Below are positions 1-11,214 of a stretch of 64,000 bases of DNA, in pieces (positions within the stretch are counted from its first letter, which is position 1; every line of letters starts with the position of its first letter). This DNA comes from Siphonodentalium dalli. Taxonomy: Eukaryota > Mollusca > Scaphopoda > Gadilida > Siphonodentaliidae. Position numbers and translations under genes: made by a program. The notes beneath the pieces were generated by a model. It worked only from the letters and a program-made list of their open reading frames with translations, ran no database searches and was not told where the DNA came from. Location: NCBI GenBank assembly GCA_032622095.1, contig CP136064.1, positions 146,382,864 through 146,446,863 of the forward strand, read 5' to 3'.

Positions 1-2
1 TC

Positions 3-101
3 CTACAGGACGCCAGCTCCGAGGTCAACTTTGTCTTTGGGACTGGGCTTTACATGACCCCGGGCGACATGCTGCTCCGCAGTGGCAGGGTACAACAATG
101 A
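3..101 (+). pseudogene. C-terminal end of an upstream gene of virus-like element copy A
   Basis: An open frame enters from the left edge and stops with TGA at 99-101. The tail contains FGTGLYMTPGDMLLRSGR before the stop. I recognise this kind of ending from a multigene element whose other genes lie to the right, but only from memory. Only about 32 residues are visible, so no function can be given. It overlaps the start of the next small frame, in keeping with compact, virus-like packing. Confidence 0.4.
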
Positions 102-396
102 AATAGTTATTGCTACACAAGACCAAACCCTGGGTGTAAATACAGACCTTAACAATAGCGAAGTTATACTCACCCCACCGCCGACTGATACTTCCTATGG
201 AACTGAAACAGGATGGGTCAAGCCGCTAACACACCCAGGAAAATCAACGCTGCCAGTGGCTCCCACCATGCCAGCTGTGTCTGTTCCTATGGAACAAAAA
301 CAACAGTTGACTCGCCAACATAAGGACGAAACAGTTGCTATCATTATAGGAGGGTTTGCCATAGGGTTAATCACTCTTTGGCTTGTTACTTTGTAA
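82..396 (+). CDS. Small protein with C-terminal membrane segment (virus-like element, copy A)
   Basis: A 104-residue open frame, uninterrupted. The first two thirds are polar and rich in Thr and Pro. Residues about 82-104 form a hydrophobic stretch (AIIIGGFAIGLITLWLVTL), so the protein would be anchored in a membrane by its C-terminus with almost nothing beyond it. The frame opens with GTG at 82 rather than ATG and overlaps the end of the preceding gene, so the true start is uncertain. It converges tail to tail with the leftward gene that ends near 398. The function is unknown; a structural or membrane-active particle protein would suit the context, but this is inference. Confidence 0.45.
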   Translation: MAGYNNEIVIATQDQTLGVNTDLNNSEVILTPPPTDTSYGTETGWVKPLTHPGKSTLPVAPTMPAVSVPMEQKQQLTRQHKDETVAIIIGGFAIGLITLWLVTL

Positions 397-397
397 C

Positions 398-1713
398 TGT
401 CTAGGCATTCCCGCGCAGCGACCAAGAGCAGCCCTCCGACTGCGAGGGCCAGAGCCCACACGTTTTCGGCCAACCACCCAGCTGTTTTTGAGAGCAACAG
501 GAACAGCCTCGAGACAACAGAGCCTATAATTCCAGGTAGCGCAGCTGCCGCCTTCCCAGCCAGCTTGGCTAGGACATGCCCGATGGCCTGCAACTGTTTT
601 TTCACCCACTCTTTGAGGCCACCCTTTAATATCTGTCGGAGGCGGGGTCGGGACAACGGGTGCACCCCCACCCACACCAGTACGTGCAAGCACCAGGGTC
701 GAGATTGCCATCCCAATCGCTGTGAGTATAAAAGCAATCGTAACCTCCTGTTCCCAGAAGAGTGTGCGAATGCGCTTGGCCAGTGTCGTGTCTTCGTTGA
801 GAACCCGGTCAATCGTCTCTTTGATGCAGTTGATTTGAGATCGGAGAGCATCACTGGTCGTTGCGGCGGCCTCTAGGCATGGTCTGTTTATCTTCTAGGT
901 TACGCGATGCGGCGCCTGGTATTCTCATCGACAGCCCCACTGTCTGCCCCAGTAATTATAAGTTCCCGCTTCTCCACTGCGATGTGCTCATCCAATGCAG
1001 ATAGTTTGGCCAGGTTGTTGGTCAACTCGCCTCGAATGGTCTGCATTGCCTTGTCCAGCCCCCTAATCTCGCGGAGGTTTAGTTGGGGGTCATGCATAGT
1101 TCCCAGGATCTCTTCAATGTCGTCATCCGTGAAGTTGGTCTCCATTCGCCCTACCACATCCGATGCCTCTTTTGTAGTTTTCCCCAGGTCCTGCAGCTCT
1201 ACATTATCTGCTGCAACAGCTACCCCGCCGAGTTCATTCCTTGCTGTCTGGAGGGCTGTGATCACCTTTGATCGCGCCCGTCCCTTCCTTCTGGGTGCCA
1301 GTCAGCAAATCCCAAGTCTTCTTGGATTGCCGCACTTCCACTCCGCCGGCCGGCTATCGTCGACAGCGCTAGGGGCTCACTGGTACGAATGTTGGTGAGA
1401 ATGATATCGGGATATGTCTTTAATCGGATCTGTCCGCGTGGGTCGAGCTCAAATTTTGAGGGGTCGCGGCCAAGAGCTGGTGTTCGTCCCCTTCTGGCCA
1501 GGGCGCCATAATAGTCATCAACGGCTGACTGCAGGGGTTCTTGACGTATCAGCCTGGTTATTGCTGTCGTATCCGTGACATTCGGGTCATGGGTATACCC
1601 ATGCCAGTCGGGTCGATCGGCTCAATGAGTGGCATTGTTTCATCTTGAAGATCAAAAGGATCCTCATCGGCTCTGATATCAGGATCAAATGTGGGGTTAT
1701 CAAAGTCTGCCAT
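398..1713 (-). pseudogene. Coiled-coil and membrane protein of virus-like element, copy A (broken)
   Basis: Read leftward, one protein-like sequence is spread over three frames. It starts at the ATG at 1713-1711 with an acidic N-terminus (MADFDNPTFDPD), followed by a basic section with DDYYGALARRGRTPALGRDP. A coiled-coil-rich part (900-1265) follows, then RIRTLFWEQEVTIAFILTA with a hydrophobic segment and a Gly/Pro linker, an amphipathic KEWVKKQLQ region, and a last hydrophobic segment (WALALAVGGLLLVAA). At least four lesions break it: near 1575, near 1265, stops at 870-900 and a shift near 640. The segment order is continuous, so I treat it as one decayed gene of about 430 codons. Homologous proteins recur, from memory, in repeated elements of cnidarians and molluscs. 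A minor capsid or membrane-penetration role is only a guess. Confidence 0.5.
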
Positions 1714-1779
1714 AATCTATTGACAGAGTCAATTATGCATTTATATTATTACTTTGTATTATATGTACATATAAGTATA

Positions 1780-4118
1780 TCTCATATATATTTTGAAGAC
1801 CTCTGTTTGTTTGTTTGTCTGTTTGTCTGTATGTCATTTATACAAATCTAGGATTCTCGACCGATCGGGACGAAACTTGGTACGTGTGTGTAGTTTGACC
1901 AGGCGGTCGTCGTTGTCGTATTGGCGAGCCCGTGCGGCGCCCGCTTCGCGCATGCGCATACGAGATCTCGGAAACGGGTGGAGCTATCGACTTGAAATTT
2001 GCTATGTGAATGTATCTTGCCCCGGATACGAATTTTATCGGGTCGCCGAGCCCGTGCGACGCCAGCTTCGCGCATGCGAAGACCAGATCTCGGAAACGGG
2101 TGGAGCTATCGACTTGAAATTTGGTTTTTGAATAGCCCGGACAACGTCGGGCTCATCGGTTAGTCTCATAAATATTTTGAAGATCTCTGTTTGTCTGTCT
2201 GTCCTTTATTGAATCGAAAACGGGTTGACCAATCGATACCAAACTTCCTATCCAAAGGTAAAATCCCACGGGAATCGTCGACGTCGCATTTTGGAGAAGC
2301 TCAGAGCACCCATTCTCCACTCTCAGTCACAAAAAACGGCACTGCGGTGGTTAATCAAGTGATAATTTAATGAGCGTTTGTTTTTGACGCATCGCTATAA
2401 AGAGCGTTTGTTTACCATTCAACGTTATTAGCATCTGCAGAGATATATACGGGAACAATACTTTTGAGTGGTTTCCTATGCGGGGAGATTTATTGGATGC
2501 CATAGTACTCTTACAACAGCATTGTTATAGTATGTATGACACTTAGGTCAGGGCTTAGGGGGGTTGTTAGTGTGGATATAGGCATAATGCTTCTCAGAAA
2601 TCCCGGTTGCAAACCAACACTCACAATTTCGTCTTTTGCATCAGATACCAACACCTCGACCGATCGGGACGAAACCTGGTACGTGTGTAGTTTGACCAGG
2701 TGGTCGTCGTTGTCGTATTGGCGAGCCCGTGCGACGTCAGCTTCGCGCATGCGCAGACCAGATCTCGGAAACGGGTGGAGCTATCGACTTGAAATTTGGT
2801 TTTTGAATAGCCCGGACAACGTCGGGCTCATCGGCTTCTTCGCGCATGCGCAGACCAGATCGCGGAAACGGGTGGAGCTATCGACTTGAAATTTGGTATG
2901 TGAATCGCGCATGCGCAGACCAGATCTCGGAAACGGGTGGAGCTATCGACTTGAAATTTGTTTTTTGAATAGCCCGGACAACGTCGGGCTCATCGGCTAC
3001 TCTCATATATATTTTGAAGACCTCTGTCTGTATGTCTGTCTGTCTGTATGTATGTATGTATGTCATTTATACAAATCTACGATTATGGACCGATCGGGAC
3101 GAAACTTGGTACGTGTGTGTAGTTTGACCAGGTGGTCGTCGTTGTAGTGTCTGCGAGCCCGTGGGGCGCCAGTGCAGTGCATGCGCAGACGAGATCTCGG
3201 AAACGGGTGGAGCTATCGACTTGAACTTTGCTATGTGAATGTATCTTTCCCCGGATACGAATTTTATCGGGTCGCCGAGCCCGTGCGATGCCAGCTTCGC
3301 GCATGCGCAGACCAGATCTCGGAAAAGGGTAGAGCTATCGTCATGAAATTAGGTTTTTTAATAGCCCGGACAACGTCGGGCTGGGTAGAGCTATCGACTT
3401 GAAATTTGCATGCGCAGACCAGATCTTGAAAACGGGTGGAGCTATCGACTTGAAATTTGGTTTGTGAATAGCCCGGACAACGTCGGGTTCATCGGCTAGT
3501 CTATTATATATTTTGGGAAATCTGTGTGTGTTTGTGTGTGTGTGTGTGTCTGTTCGCGATAGACTCGAAAACGGCTGAGCCGATATCGATGAAACTTGGT
3601 ATGTGGGATACTTTCGGCCGGGGAGTGGCATGGGCCTATTAATTTGCCCGTGCGGCGTGACATTGACCTTGAAATTGGGTCATTTCAAGGTCGAACGCCC
3701 GAGTATCACGGGATTTCGATGAAAATTAGTGTCTAGGGATACTTTCGTGTGGGGAGTGTCGTAAGCCTATTCGTTTGATCTTGACCTTGAAATCGGGTCA
3801 ATTCAAGGTCAAATCGCGAATTTTGATGGGATTTCGACGAAATTTGATACATGGGGTTTCTTTTGTCCACTGAGTGTTTTCGACGGGTCAAATCATGACC
3901 CCGACCTGACCTTTACCTTCAAAATGATCAATTCGAGGTCAAATCGGGTAAAACCGGATGGATTTCGACGGGTACTTTTGTCCGGGCAGTGTTTGGATGG
4001 GTCAAATCGTTACCCCACCTGACCTTGACCTTCAACATGGACAATTCAAGGTCAAATCGCGCAATTCGCCGAAAACCAGAGGGGAAACAGCCCGGACGAA
4101 GTCGGGTCCACCAGCTAG
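1780..4118 (+). mobile_element. Tail-to-head array of non-autonomous Helitrons (copy A)
   Basis: Successive units begin TCTCATAT.ATATTTTGAAGA or TCTATTATATATTTTGGG and end with a GC-rich hairpin (AGCCCGGACAACGTCGGGCT or AGCCCGGACGAAGTCGGGTCC) a few bases before CTAG. Unit borders are at 2163/2164 (TTAG, decayed), 3000/3001 (CTAC, decayed), 3499/3500 (CTAG) and 4118. A 5' TC, a 3' hairpin and terminal CTAG are the known Helitron signature. The 5' parts are rich in CTGT or GT repeats, and the bodies repeat sequence around CGATCGGGACGAAACTTGG and GGAGCTATCGACTTGAAATTTG. No Rep/helicase is encoded, so the units must depend on a helper. Small open frames here are by-products of the repeats. Confidence 0.75.
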
Positions 4119-4365
4119 AGAAAATATCACGGGATTTCGATGAAATTTAGTGTCTAGAGATACTTTCGTATGGGGAGTGTCATATGCCAATTCATTTGCC
4201 CGTGCGACGTGACCTTGACCTTGAAATCGGGTCAATTCAAGGTCAAATCGCGAATTTTGATGGGATTTCGACGAAATTTGATACATAGGGTTACTTTTGT
4301 TCACTGAGTGTTTTCGACGGGTCAAATCGTTACCCCGACCTGATCTTGACCTTCAAAATGATCAA

Positions 4366-4670
4366 TTCTACCAAAGCGCACTCGGGGACCGACTCGAGTA
4401 CGAGCTAACTTTAAATGACTACAGCTGGGTGATCAGGGCTACCGATACCAAGTCCGAGTGCACCATCGCCAACATCAGCCTGGAGTTTGACAAGGTTACC
4501 CAGCCTCATCTGGCCCGTATGATCCACAGCCAGTATGCAGGCCATGTCGCAATACTTTATGACCGCATCCTCCACCACCGCAAGATAGTTACAAGCAAAA
4601 AAGAAACACTAATGAATATCAACCTCAACATCCCGAGTCGGAGTATGAAAGGCATCTTGTTCCTCTTCGA
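4366..4670 (+). pseudogene. Capsid-like gene fragment, repeat 1
   Basis: About 100 codons matching the middle of the longer copy at 26759-27075. They include FYQSALGDRLEYELTLNDYS, then the NISLEFD, YAGHVAILYDR and SRSMKGILFLF blocks. The left end is fused to Helitron sequence, and the right end stops at the hAT insertion site CTCTTCGA. The alternating polar/hydrophobic strands suit a beta-rich capsid protein, but that assignment is tentative. Confidence 0.6.
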
Positions 4671-5310
4671 CAGTGTTCGCGCTGGACCGAAAAAAAATTT
4701 AGCCAAAAGTTTAGCCAAATGAAAATTTTATTAGCCAAATGAAAAAAACTTCAGCCAAATTTGTTTTGGCAAAATTAAAAAAAACTATGGCCAAATTAAA
4801 TCATCGTTTTATGGTCGGTTCACAATTAATGACTAAAACGTCAAATCTAACAGGCATAGGTAACATACACAATAATTTGACTAATTTTTATGAACTAGAA
4901 ATATTTTTATATATGTCATTTATTAAAAATTTATTAATCTTTATGTGAAAGAGTGATTGGGGGGGGGGGGGTAACCCGGGATTGGGTATACGGACATTTC
5001 CCCACCGGACATTTCCCCACTTTCTTCTTTTAAATCATTAAATATTAATTATTCTTGCGAAAATATTTAAGTGACATCTGGAAACTAATAACTTAATATT
5101 GTTACGCCATTATCAAATTACAATCTGTCATAAACGCATGCATATTATTTTGAATGTATCGGTATTGACGAAAAATAGCCACAAAATATATGTCGCGAAT
5201 TTTGATGGGATTTCGACGAAATTTGATACATAGGGTTACTTTTGTCCACTGAGTGTTTTCGACGGGTCAAATCGTTACCCCGACCTGACCTTAACCTTCA
5301 AAATGATCAA

Positions 5311-5615
5311 TTCTACCAAAGCGCACTCGGGGACCGACTCGAGTACGAGCTAACTTTAAATGACTACAGCTGGGTGATCAGGGCTACCGATACCAAGTCC
5401 GAGTGCACCATCGCCAACATCAGCCTGGAGTTTGACAAGGTTACCCAGCCTCATCTGGCCCGTATGATCCACAGCCAGTATGCAGGCCATGTCGCAATAC
5501 TTTATGACCGCATCCTCCACCACCGCAAGATAGTTACAAGCAAAAAAGAAACACTAATGAATATCAACCTCAACATCCCGAGTCGGAGTATGAAAGGCAT
5601 CTTGTTCCTCTTCGA
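5311..5615 (+). pseudogene. Capsid-like gene fragment, repeat 2
   Basis: Second copy of the 305-bp capsid-like segment, 945 bases after the first and virtually identical to it. The same open frame is kept with no stop, and the same Helitron and hAT junctions bound it. Confidence 0.6.
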
Positions 5616-6258
5616 CAGTGTTCGCGCTGGACCGCAAAAAAATTTAGCCAAAAGTTTAGCCAAATGAAAATTTTATTAGCCAAATGAAAAAAACTTCAGC
5701 CAAATTTGTTTTGGCAAAATTAAAAACAACTATGGCCAAATTAAATCATCGTTTTATGGTCGGTTCACAATTAATGACTAAAACGTCAAATCTAACAGGC
5801 ATAGGTAACATACACAATAATTTGACTAATTTTTATGAACTAGAAATATTTTTATATATGTCATTTATTAAAAATTTATTAATCTTTATGTGAAAGAGTG
5901 ATTTGGGGGGGGGGGGGGGTAACCCGGGATTGGGTATACGGACATTTCCCCACCGGATATTTCCCCACTTTCTTCTTTTAAATCATTAAATATTAATTAT
6001 TCTTGCGAAAATATTTAAGTGACATCTGGAAACTAATAACTTAATATTGTTACGCCATTATCAAATTACAATCTGTCATAAACGCATGCATATTATTTTG
6101 AATGTATCGGTATTGACGAAAAATAGCCACAAAATATATGTCGCGAATTTTTATGGGATTTCGACGAAATTTGATACATAGGGTTACTTTTGTCCACTGA
6201 GTGTTTTCGACGGGTCAAATCGTTACCCCGACCTGACCTTGACCTTCAAAATGATCAA

Positions 6259-6558
6259 TTCTACCAAAGCGCACTCGGGGACCGACTCGAGTACGAGCTA
6301 ACTTTAAATGACTACAGCTGGATGATCAGGGCTACCGATACCAAGTCCGAGTGCATCATCGCCAACATCAGCCTGGAGTTTGACAAGGTTACCCAGCCTC
6401 ATCTGGCCCGTATGATCCACAGCCAGTATGCATGCCATGTCGCAATACTTTATGACCGCATCCTCCACCACCGCAAGATAGTTACAAGCAAAAAAGAAAC
6501 ACTAATGAATATCAACCTCAACATCCCGAGTCGGAGTATGAAAGGCATCGTGTTCCTC
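6259..6558 (+). pseudogene. Capsid-like gene fragment, repeat 3
   Basis: Third copy, with a few substitutions relative to repeats 1 and 2 (for example WMIRA in place of WVIRA and YACHVA in place of YAGHVA). Homology ends after TTCCTC and the sequence then enters a different AT-rich piece leading to the right end of the hAT-like element. Confidence 0.6.
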
Positions 6559-6721
6559 GTTCACATCACATAATTAAAAACTCACTTGCCAAAAATTCAT
6601 GCTTCCAGTCTCTATTTGGGGTCAAAAAAAGTTTAGCCAAATGAAATTTTTATTAGCCAAATTCGAAAAAGATTAGCCATTGGCTAATTTGGCTACCGAC
6701 AGCGCGAACACTGCTCTTCGA

Positions 6722-6830
6722 AGAGGCCGGAGATCCTTTCGAAAGAAAAACTGAAGACTTCTATAATCCAAAGATCAATAAGGTTGAGTTGACTGTGGGG
6801 GGTGTACGTATACCTAGATATATGTATTAG
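6722..6830 (+). pseudogene. Capsid-like gene, C-terminal part, copy A
   Basis: After the hAT target duplication the capsid-like frame resumes and runs to a TAG at 6828-6830, ending IPRYMY. It corresponds to 27086-27183 of copy B. With the fragments to the left it shows that the gene was cut by the hAT insertion. Confidence 0.65.
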
Positions 6831-6882
6831 ACTTCGTCAGGTAAGACAATGATAAACGCTTGGATTAAAGATAATTACAAAT

Positions 6883-7453
6883 ATGAATTGTGATGACTTG
6901 ATCAATGAGTTGTTGAAAGAGCAGACGGAGGATGCAGTTAGTTCCGTAGGAACTGTCGGGACGACAGCAGAACCTGCTGCCACTAGGAGGTCAACTGGGG
7001 ATGACGCTGCATTTGGAAATGTTGATGCTGTGCATCGGCACTGGGAAAGGCTTACTGCACTGGCAGCAGGGGGTCAGGCCATACAGTATATGGGGAAAGC
7101 ATTCACGGCAGACCAAGTCGACGCAATTGACGGCGAGGAGGTGGATAATCTATATGCCAGTTTTGAGGCATGGCTGGGTGCCGCAATGACAAAGACACTG
7201 GGGCAGGCGTGCATGGTATGCAGGGTTTGCCAGCGTCCTCCTCCCGATTCCCATCGAGAGCCAATCGAAGCTGGTCACTGATCTCGAGGCCGACACCATT
7301 GTTGGGCATGTGCTGTACCATCTATATGGAATGTATTTAGCGCCCTTGACTGCTGCATTGACCACTTCAAAGCATTGTCAATTTGGACACGTCTGCCCAC
7401 GAACTATAGACGAAGAAGACAATTTGCTCTGCAAATCTGAAAATGATGGATGA
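6883..7453 (+). pseudogene. Small conserved protein of virus-like element, copy A
   Basis: The frame begins at ATG 6883 (MNCDDLINELLKEQTEDA) and includes IQYMGKAFTADQVDA and AWLGAAMTKTLGQA. A one-base shift near 7205 moves the rest into another frame. That part carries LPIPIESQSKLVTDLEAD, YLAPLTAALTT and KHCQFGHVCP before the TGA at 7451-7453. The intact protein would be about 190 residues, mostly helical, with a Cys/His cluster near the end. It follows the capsid-like gene by about 50 bases and overlaps the next start. The function is unknown; conservation of both copies over their whole length shows it is a real gene of the element. Confidence 0.6.
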
Positions 7454-7867
7454 GCCAATTAATAGGGTGACCACCGCAGCTGGGCCGCTACCGTAGGAGG
7501 ATACCCCCAACAAAGGGGATCCTGTCCTAAAGGACATACGCAGCGACACGCCAGTTGCAAGGGCGACAAAACTAAGGTATCCAAAGGATTCCAAGAAGGT
7601 CGCGGGTGCTGCAGCTCATCGGAAAAAACATGAGAAGCTCATCCAGGAGCTCCGTGAATCCAAGGCCTCTATAGAACCAACTCCAGTAGCTACTGCTATT
7701 AATTCCTGCCACGACTGCATCGCTATCGGAGTGGCGAGAACAACACCCATCTGCCACTGGTGGTACCCCCAATGGAGGGGGTAATAACAACCGTCCCAAA
7801 GGACCTGCTACTGTTGGTCACAGCAGTGGCTCTCCGAGCTCTGATTGTTCCATAGCTCAGCTGTACC
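7446..7867 (+). pseudogene. Single-span membrane protein, 5' part, copy A (split by LTR element)
   Basis: The start at ATG 7446 overlaps the preceding stop. After 16 codons a TAG interrupts, then the frame continues with a basic section (KKVAGAAAHRKKHEKLIQEL) and a Pro/Ser-rich stretch. The gene is cut at 7867 by the LTR retrotransposon and resumes at 21188 with its membrane segment. Copy B gives the uninterrupted arrangement. The role is unknown; basic N-terminal half plus one membrane span. Confidence 0.5.
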
Positions 7868-9835
7868 TGTAACGTGCCACCCCTCGGGCTGTATGTCAGG
7901 AAACCTAGAGGTCAGTTGGGGGTGTTACATTTGTTACCCAATTGGGTAGGGGAAAGGTTCGCCTGAGATTCCTTGCTGCAGAACCTGCATTAAATATTTC
8001 CCAACTTCCAAGGGCTCTATGTAAAATAAAACACTGAGTTTGATTGATAACTTTAATTTAATCAAAGTCAAATTGTGGTTCTTTCTCTCTCTCTCTCTCT
8101 CTCTTCTTAATATGGCGGTCTTCTTTTAGTAACACTCTGGTTACTCAATCTTCGCCAACCGGTCTCTTCTTCAAGTAACTCCTTGAGTTACTAAGTCTTT
8201 GCCAACTGGTCTCTTCTCCGAGCAACTCCTTGAGTTACTCAGTCTTCGCCAACTGTTCTCTGTCGTATTATACAAGTGGCCCTTTGAGTAACACCCTGGT
8301 TACTCAATCTTCGCCAACTGGTCTCTGTCGTATTCTACAAGTGGCTCTTTGAGTGAGTAACACCCTGGTTACTCAATCTTCGCCAACTGGTCTCTGTCGT
8401 ATTCTACAAGTGACTCTTTGAGTAACACCCTGGTTACTCAATCTTCGCCAACTGGTCTCTGTCGTCTTCTTTGAGCAACTCCTTGAGTTACTTAATCTTC
8501 GCCAACTGGTCTCTTCTTCGAGCAACTCCTTGAGTTACTCAGTCTTCGCCAACTGGTCTCTTCTTCGAGCAACTCCTTGAGTTACTCAGTCTTCGCCAAC
8601 TGGTCTCTTCTTCGAGCAACTCCTTGAGTTACTCAGTCTTCGCCAACTGGTCTCTTCGAGCAACTCCTTGAGTTACTCAGTCTTCGCCAACTGGTCTCTT
8701 CTTCGAGCAACTCCTTGAGTTACTCAGTCTTCGCCAACTGGTCTCTTCTTCGAGCAACTCTTAGGTTACTCAGTCTTCGCCAACTTACCACTTAAAACTA
8801 ATTCGAACTTGAACTGATTCGAAACTTCAACTGACACAAAGCACGAACTAACACGAACTGACTCCGCAGCGGTATTTATACCCTGCTGGCCGGGATTGGA
8901 GGATCGAGAATGCAACCAATCAGAATCGTTTGAAGATGTCTGAATTGACCAATGGGAAAACGACCAATCAGGGGCGATTTCTGACAGATCAGAAATCGTC
9001 ATGAAGGTTTTAGAAATTCCACTGCTGGTGGGCGTGACTTTGTGTATTCAAGTATTCATTCACAGGTGTTAAATATTCAATTAAGTGTTCTGGATTACAT
9101 AGGAAATGGTTTTGAAGCATTCGCGGTAAGTGTGGTAACAGGGCGGTTACCGGGCATTTTATATTTCTTGAACTCCGTCAATTTGATGAAAATCTGTGAT
9201 AATAAAAAGACTTTTGTATTTTCATTATCACCTGAATATAGCCAACTATATAATTTGTATCTGGACAGGTAAAACAAGTCGGAGTGTGGACTCGTATTCT
9301 TGTAATAATTCACCCCTGTTTTTGTTTGACCGAAAAATCGATCGACGTCAGATCATCCTATATATCTCCAAATTGCTGGAACCCCAATTCTTCTCTAAAT
9401 TACTATTAAAACAAGTGACATTTGCAGATTATTTACGCAAATGTCCCAAGTCAAATGATTCAACTTATTTTTCCAGGATAAATAATCATTTGACACACCC
9501 GGTCATTCATTTTGTCATCTTTCCGACGTCGGAAATGCGTAAATTGATTATTGTGAATATTGACAATATATAAAGTGATGATGCTTCAAAGCCATGTATT
9601 CTGAACCAAGAACACACTTATATTGCCAGTTTTTATCATAATTCATATAAATAATTATCATAAAGTGTGATTTGGAACGATAACAGTGGGCAGATTAACG
9701 TTCGCTTGTTTCTCTCTTTCGCCGTAGCAACGTGACGTGCCGGTGTTCTGAAACAGTGCGTAATGGCTAGTAAAGTTACGGGTGGGAAAATAAAGTTCCG
9801 GGTGGCATATTGACCCCCCCCCCCTGAACGCTACA
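7868..9835 (-). repeat. 3' LTR of the gag-protease element
   Basis: 1968 bp, starting TGTAACGTGCC and ending CTGAACGCTACA on the + strand. It contains a (CT)n run at about 8082-8104, a minisatellite at 8121-8788 and a poly-C run near 9813-9824. It matches the right LTR apart from the insertions there. The polypurine tract expected on the internal side (right of 9835) is weak. Confidence 0.85.
8121..8788. repeat. LTR minisatellite of about 47-bp and 65-bp units
   Basis: About 14 units share TCTTCGCCAACTGGTCT. Most are 47 bp with CGAGCAACTCCTTGAGTTACTCAG; four in the first half are 54-69 bp with GTATTCTACAAGTG. Each unit contains a GAGTAACTC-type imperfect palindrome. The homologous array in the right LTR is at 14290-14675 and 15687-15990. 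Confidence 0.85.
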
Positions 9836-11214
9836 TTACCCACGCCTTCGAAGTGCATGCGCCCTCGCATGCCGCACGAGATATTGACAGGCACCAACAG
9901 GTGAGTTTGGTAAGTATGCTCGGTACACGCTACCATCTACCAGATGAATTGTCAATTCGAACATGAAGTGATGTGTGAGGAAACTCATAATCTTTGTCAG
10001 CATCTGCCATATCATGCAGAATTTTCCATGATCTACTCTAAATAGATCTTAGCATTGTCAGTTACTCAGAGCATGTATATTACATAGCTCCATCAAAATC
10101 ACCAATGGCTCAAGGCGTGTCCCTCTATTGCCATTCCTCCATATAACTTTTCTCTCAGGCTCAAGGTGTGACTGTACTGTCTCCCTCTCTTGCCACTCTT
10201 AAAAACACCATTGATGGCTTAGCATTTGCAATTTCCTGCAACCCGCTCTGGCCATGTTAGTATTATCAGGGATATCGTCATCCCTTCGTCAAATAACCAC
10301 TTCTTTATTACCACAACTTCGCATCAAGGATCAGGGCATTGTCCTCCTGTATCCTTCAAAATCAGGGAATTACCACTTCCCAAACAACAAGTTTCTCAGA
10401 GTTTCATACATCACTACATGCGTTGACAAAGACACTTCATCACTTTGTCAAGTTCTAATGCATCAAGACTTCTTTTTAACATCTTTCTAACAAAAGGTAA
10501 GTATTTGGTGAGTAACTTTTCTATTTCAGGATATATCCCAATATTCCACAGAGTACACGACATTTCCCTCAATTTCTTTCCCCAACTCCCTGTTTTATCT
10601 CTGAGACATTTCATGAGAAATGTCACAGCTTTATCCTGATAGGTTGGGTAGATTTGAGTTAGCAGAGTTTGAGTATATATCAGTAATTCCGTAAAGTGTA
10701 AGCCAAATTATATTGTATCGGGCACGGGTGCAGGTAATAGTACACTTGAAAGCCGGCACATAGCCTACTCCTCTTCGATAAGCCCAAGTGGTTCTTTAAC
10801 GTGCCAAGGGTGTGATTCTCCCTTGGCACGGCACAGCCATTAACGTCCCCACGCACATGGGACAACATCTAGTCAGGACTAATCAGGAGCCCAGGGGTTG
10901 TGTTTGCATTTGCTCTGGCTATCTGGGACTCGATGCTCCCCCACATAGCCACCACTTCCCTTTTGAACATATATAAAGATGTTGTGATATTTATGTCTAC
11001 TATCTACATTTCACAACTTCTGGAGGTACACCATTCTCCACATAGCACAACTGCAAATCGTCTTACTCAGCACTAATTTGCAGATATAACATATTTATTC
11101 TGGAAATTACAAATTCTGTATGTCCAGGGAAAAAAATCAACAACTGATTCTCATCAGAAAACATCAATGGTACAATATGTCACTCAATCCATCCAATAGG
11201 CATATAACAATATG
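9836..11214 (-). other. Internal region of the LTR element downstream of protease, no gene recognised
   Basis: In the direction of the element this lies between the gag-protease frame and the 3' LTR. Pol would be expected here, but no RT, RNase H or integrase motif was found in any frame, and the open frames are short and unremarkable. An imperfect direct repeat begins GGCTCAAGG at about 10110 and 10159. Confidence 0.5.

Larger units (their letters stand above)
4248..6558 (+). repeat. 945-bp tandem triplication (Helitron piece + capsid fragment + hAT piece)
   Basis: Units start at TCGCGAATTTT at 4248, 5193 and 6141, giving spacings of 945 and 948. Each unit joins a Helitron body piece (about 110 bp, ending CAAAATGATCAA), a 300-bp piece of the capsid-like gene and, in the first two units, the left part of a hAT-like element with a run of 11-15 G. 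The third unit loses homology after TTCCTC at 6558. Units 1 and 2 are nearly identical, so the expansion is recent or has been homogenised. Confidence 0.85.
4671..6713 (+). mobile_element. hAT-like element with 8-bp target duplication, expanded by tandem duplication
   Basis: The left end CAGTGTTCGCGCTG at 4671 and the right end CAGCGCGAACACTG at 6700-6713 are 14-bp inverted repeats. They are flanked by CTCTTCGA at 4663-4670 and again at 6714-6721. Copy B at 27064-27085 has the uninterrupted gene with a single CTCTTCGA, proving the insertion site. An 8-bp duplication with CAG...CTG ends is typical of hAT elements. Subterminal TTAGCCAAA motifs are repeated near both ends. No transposase is present. 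The interior now contains the duplicated Helitron and capsid pieces. Confidence 0.8.

Noticed and set aside
195-854. A single 219-codon minus-strand gene
   Set aside because: Only its middle part matches the membrane protein; its first part and last part are read in frames that the real gene does not use.
1793-3631. Many open frames of 60-112 codons on both strands (MREAGVARARRPDKIRIRGK and similar)
   Set aside because: They are translations of the Helitron body repeats in several frames and reappear in the copy B array; no protein family, and frames on both strands arise from the same units.
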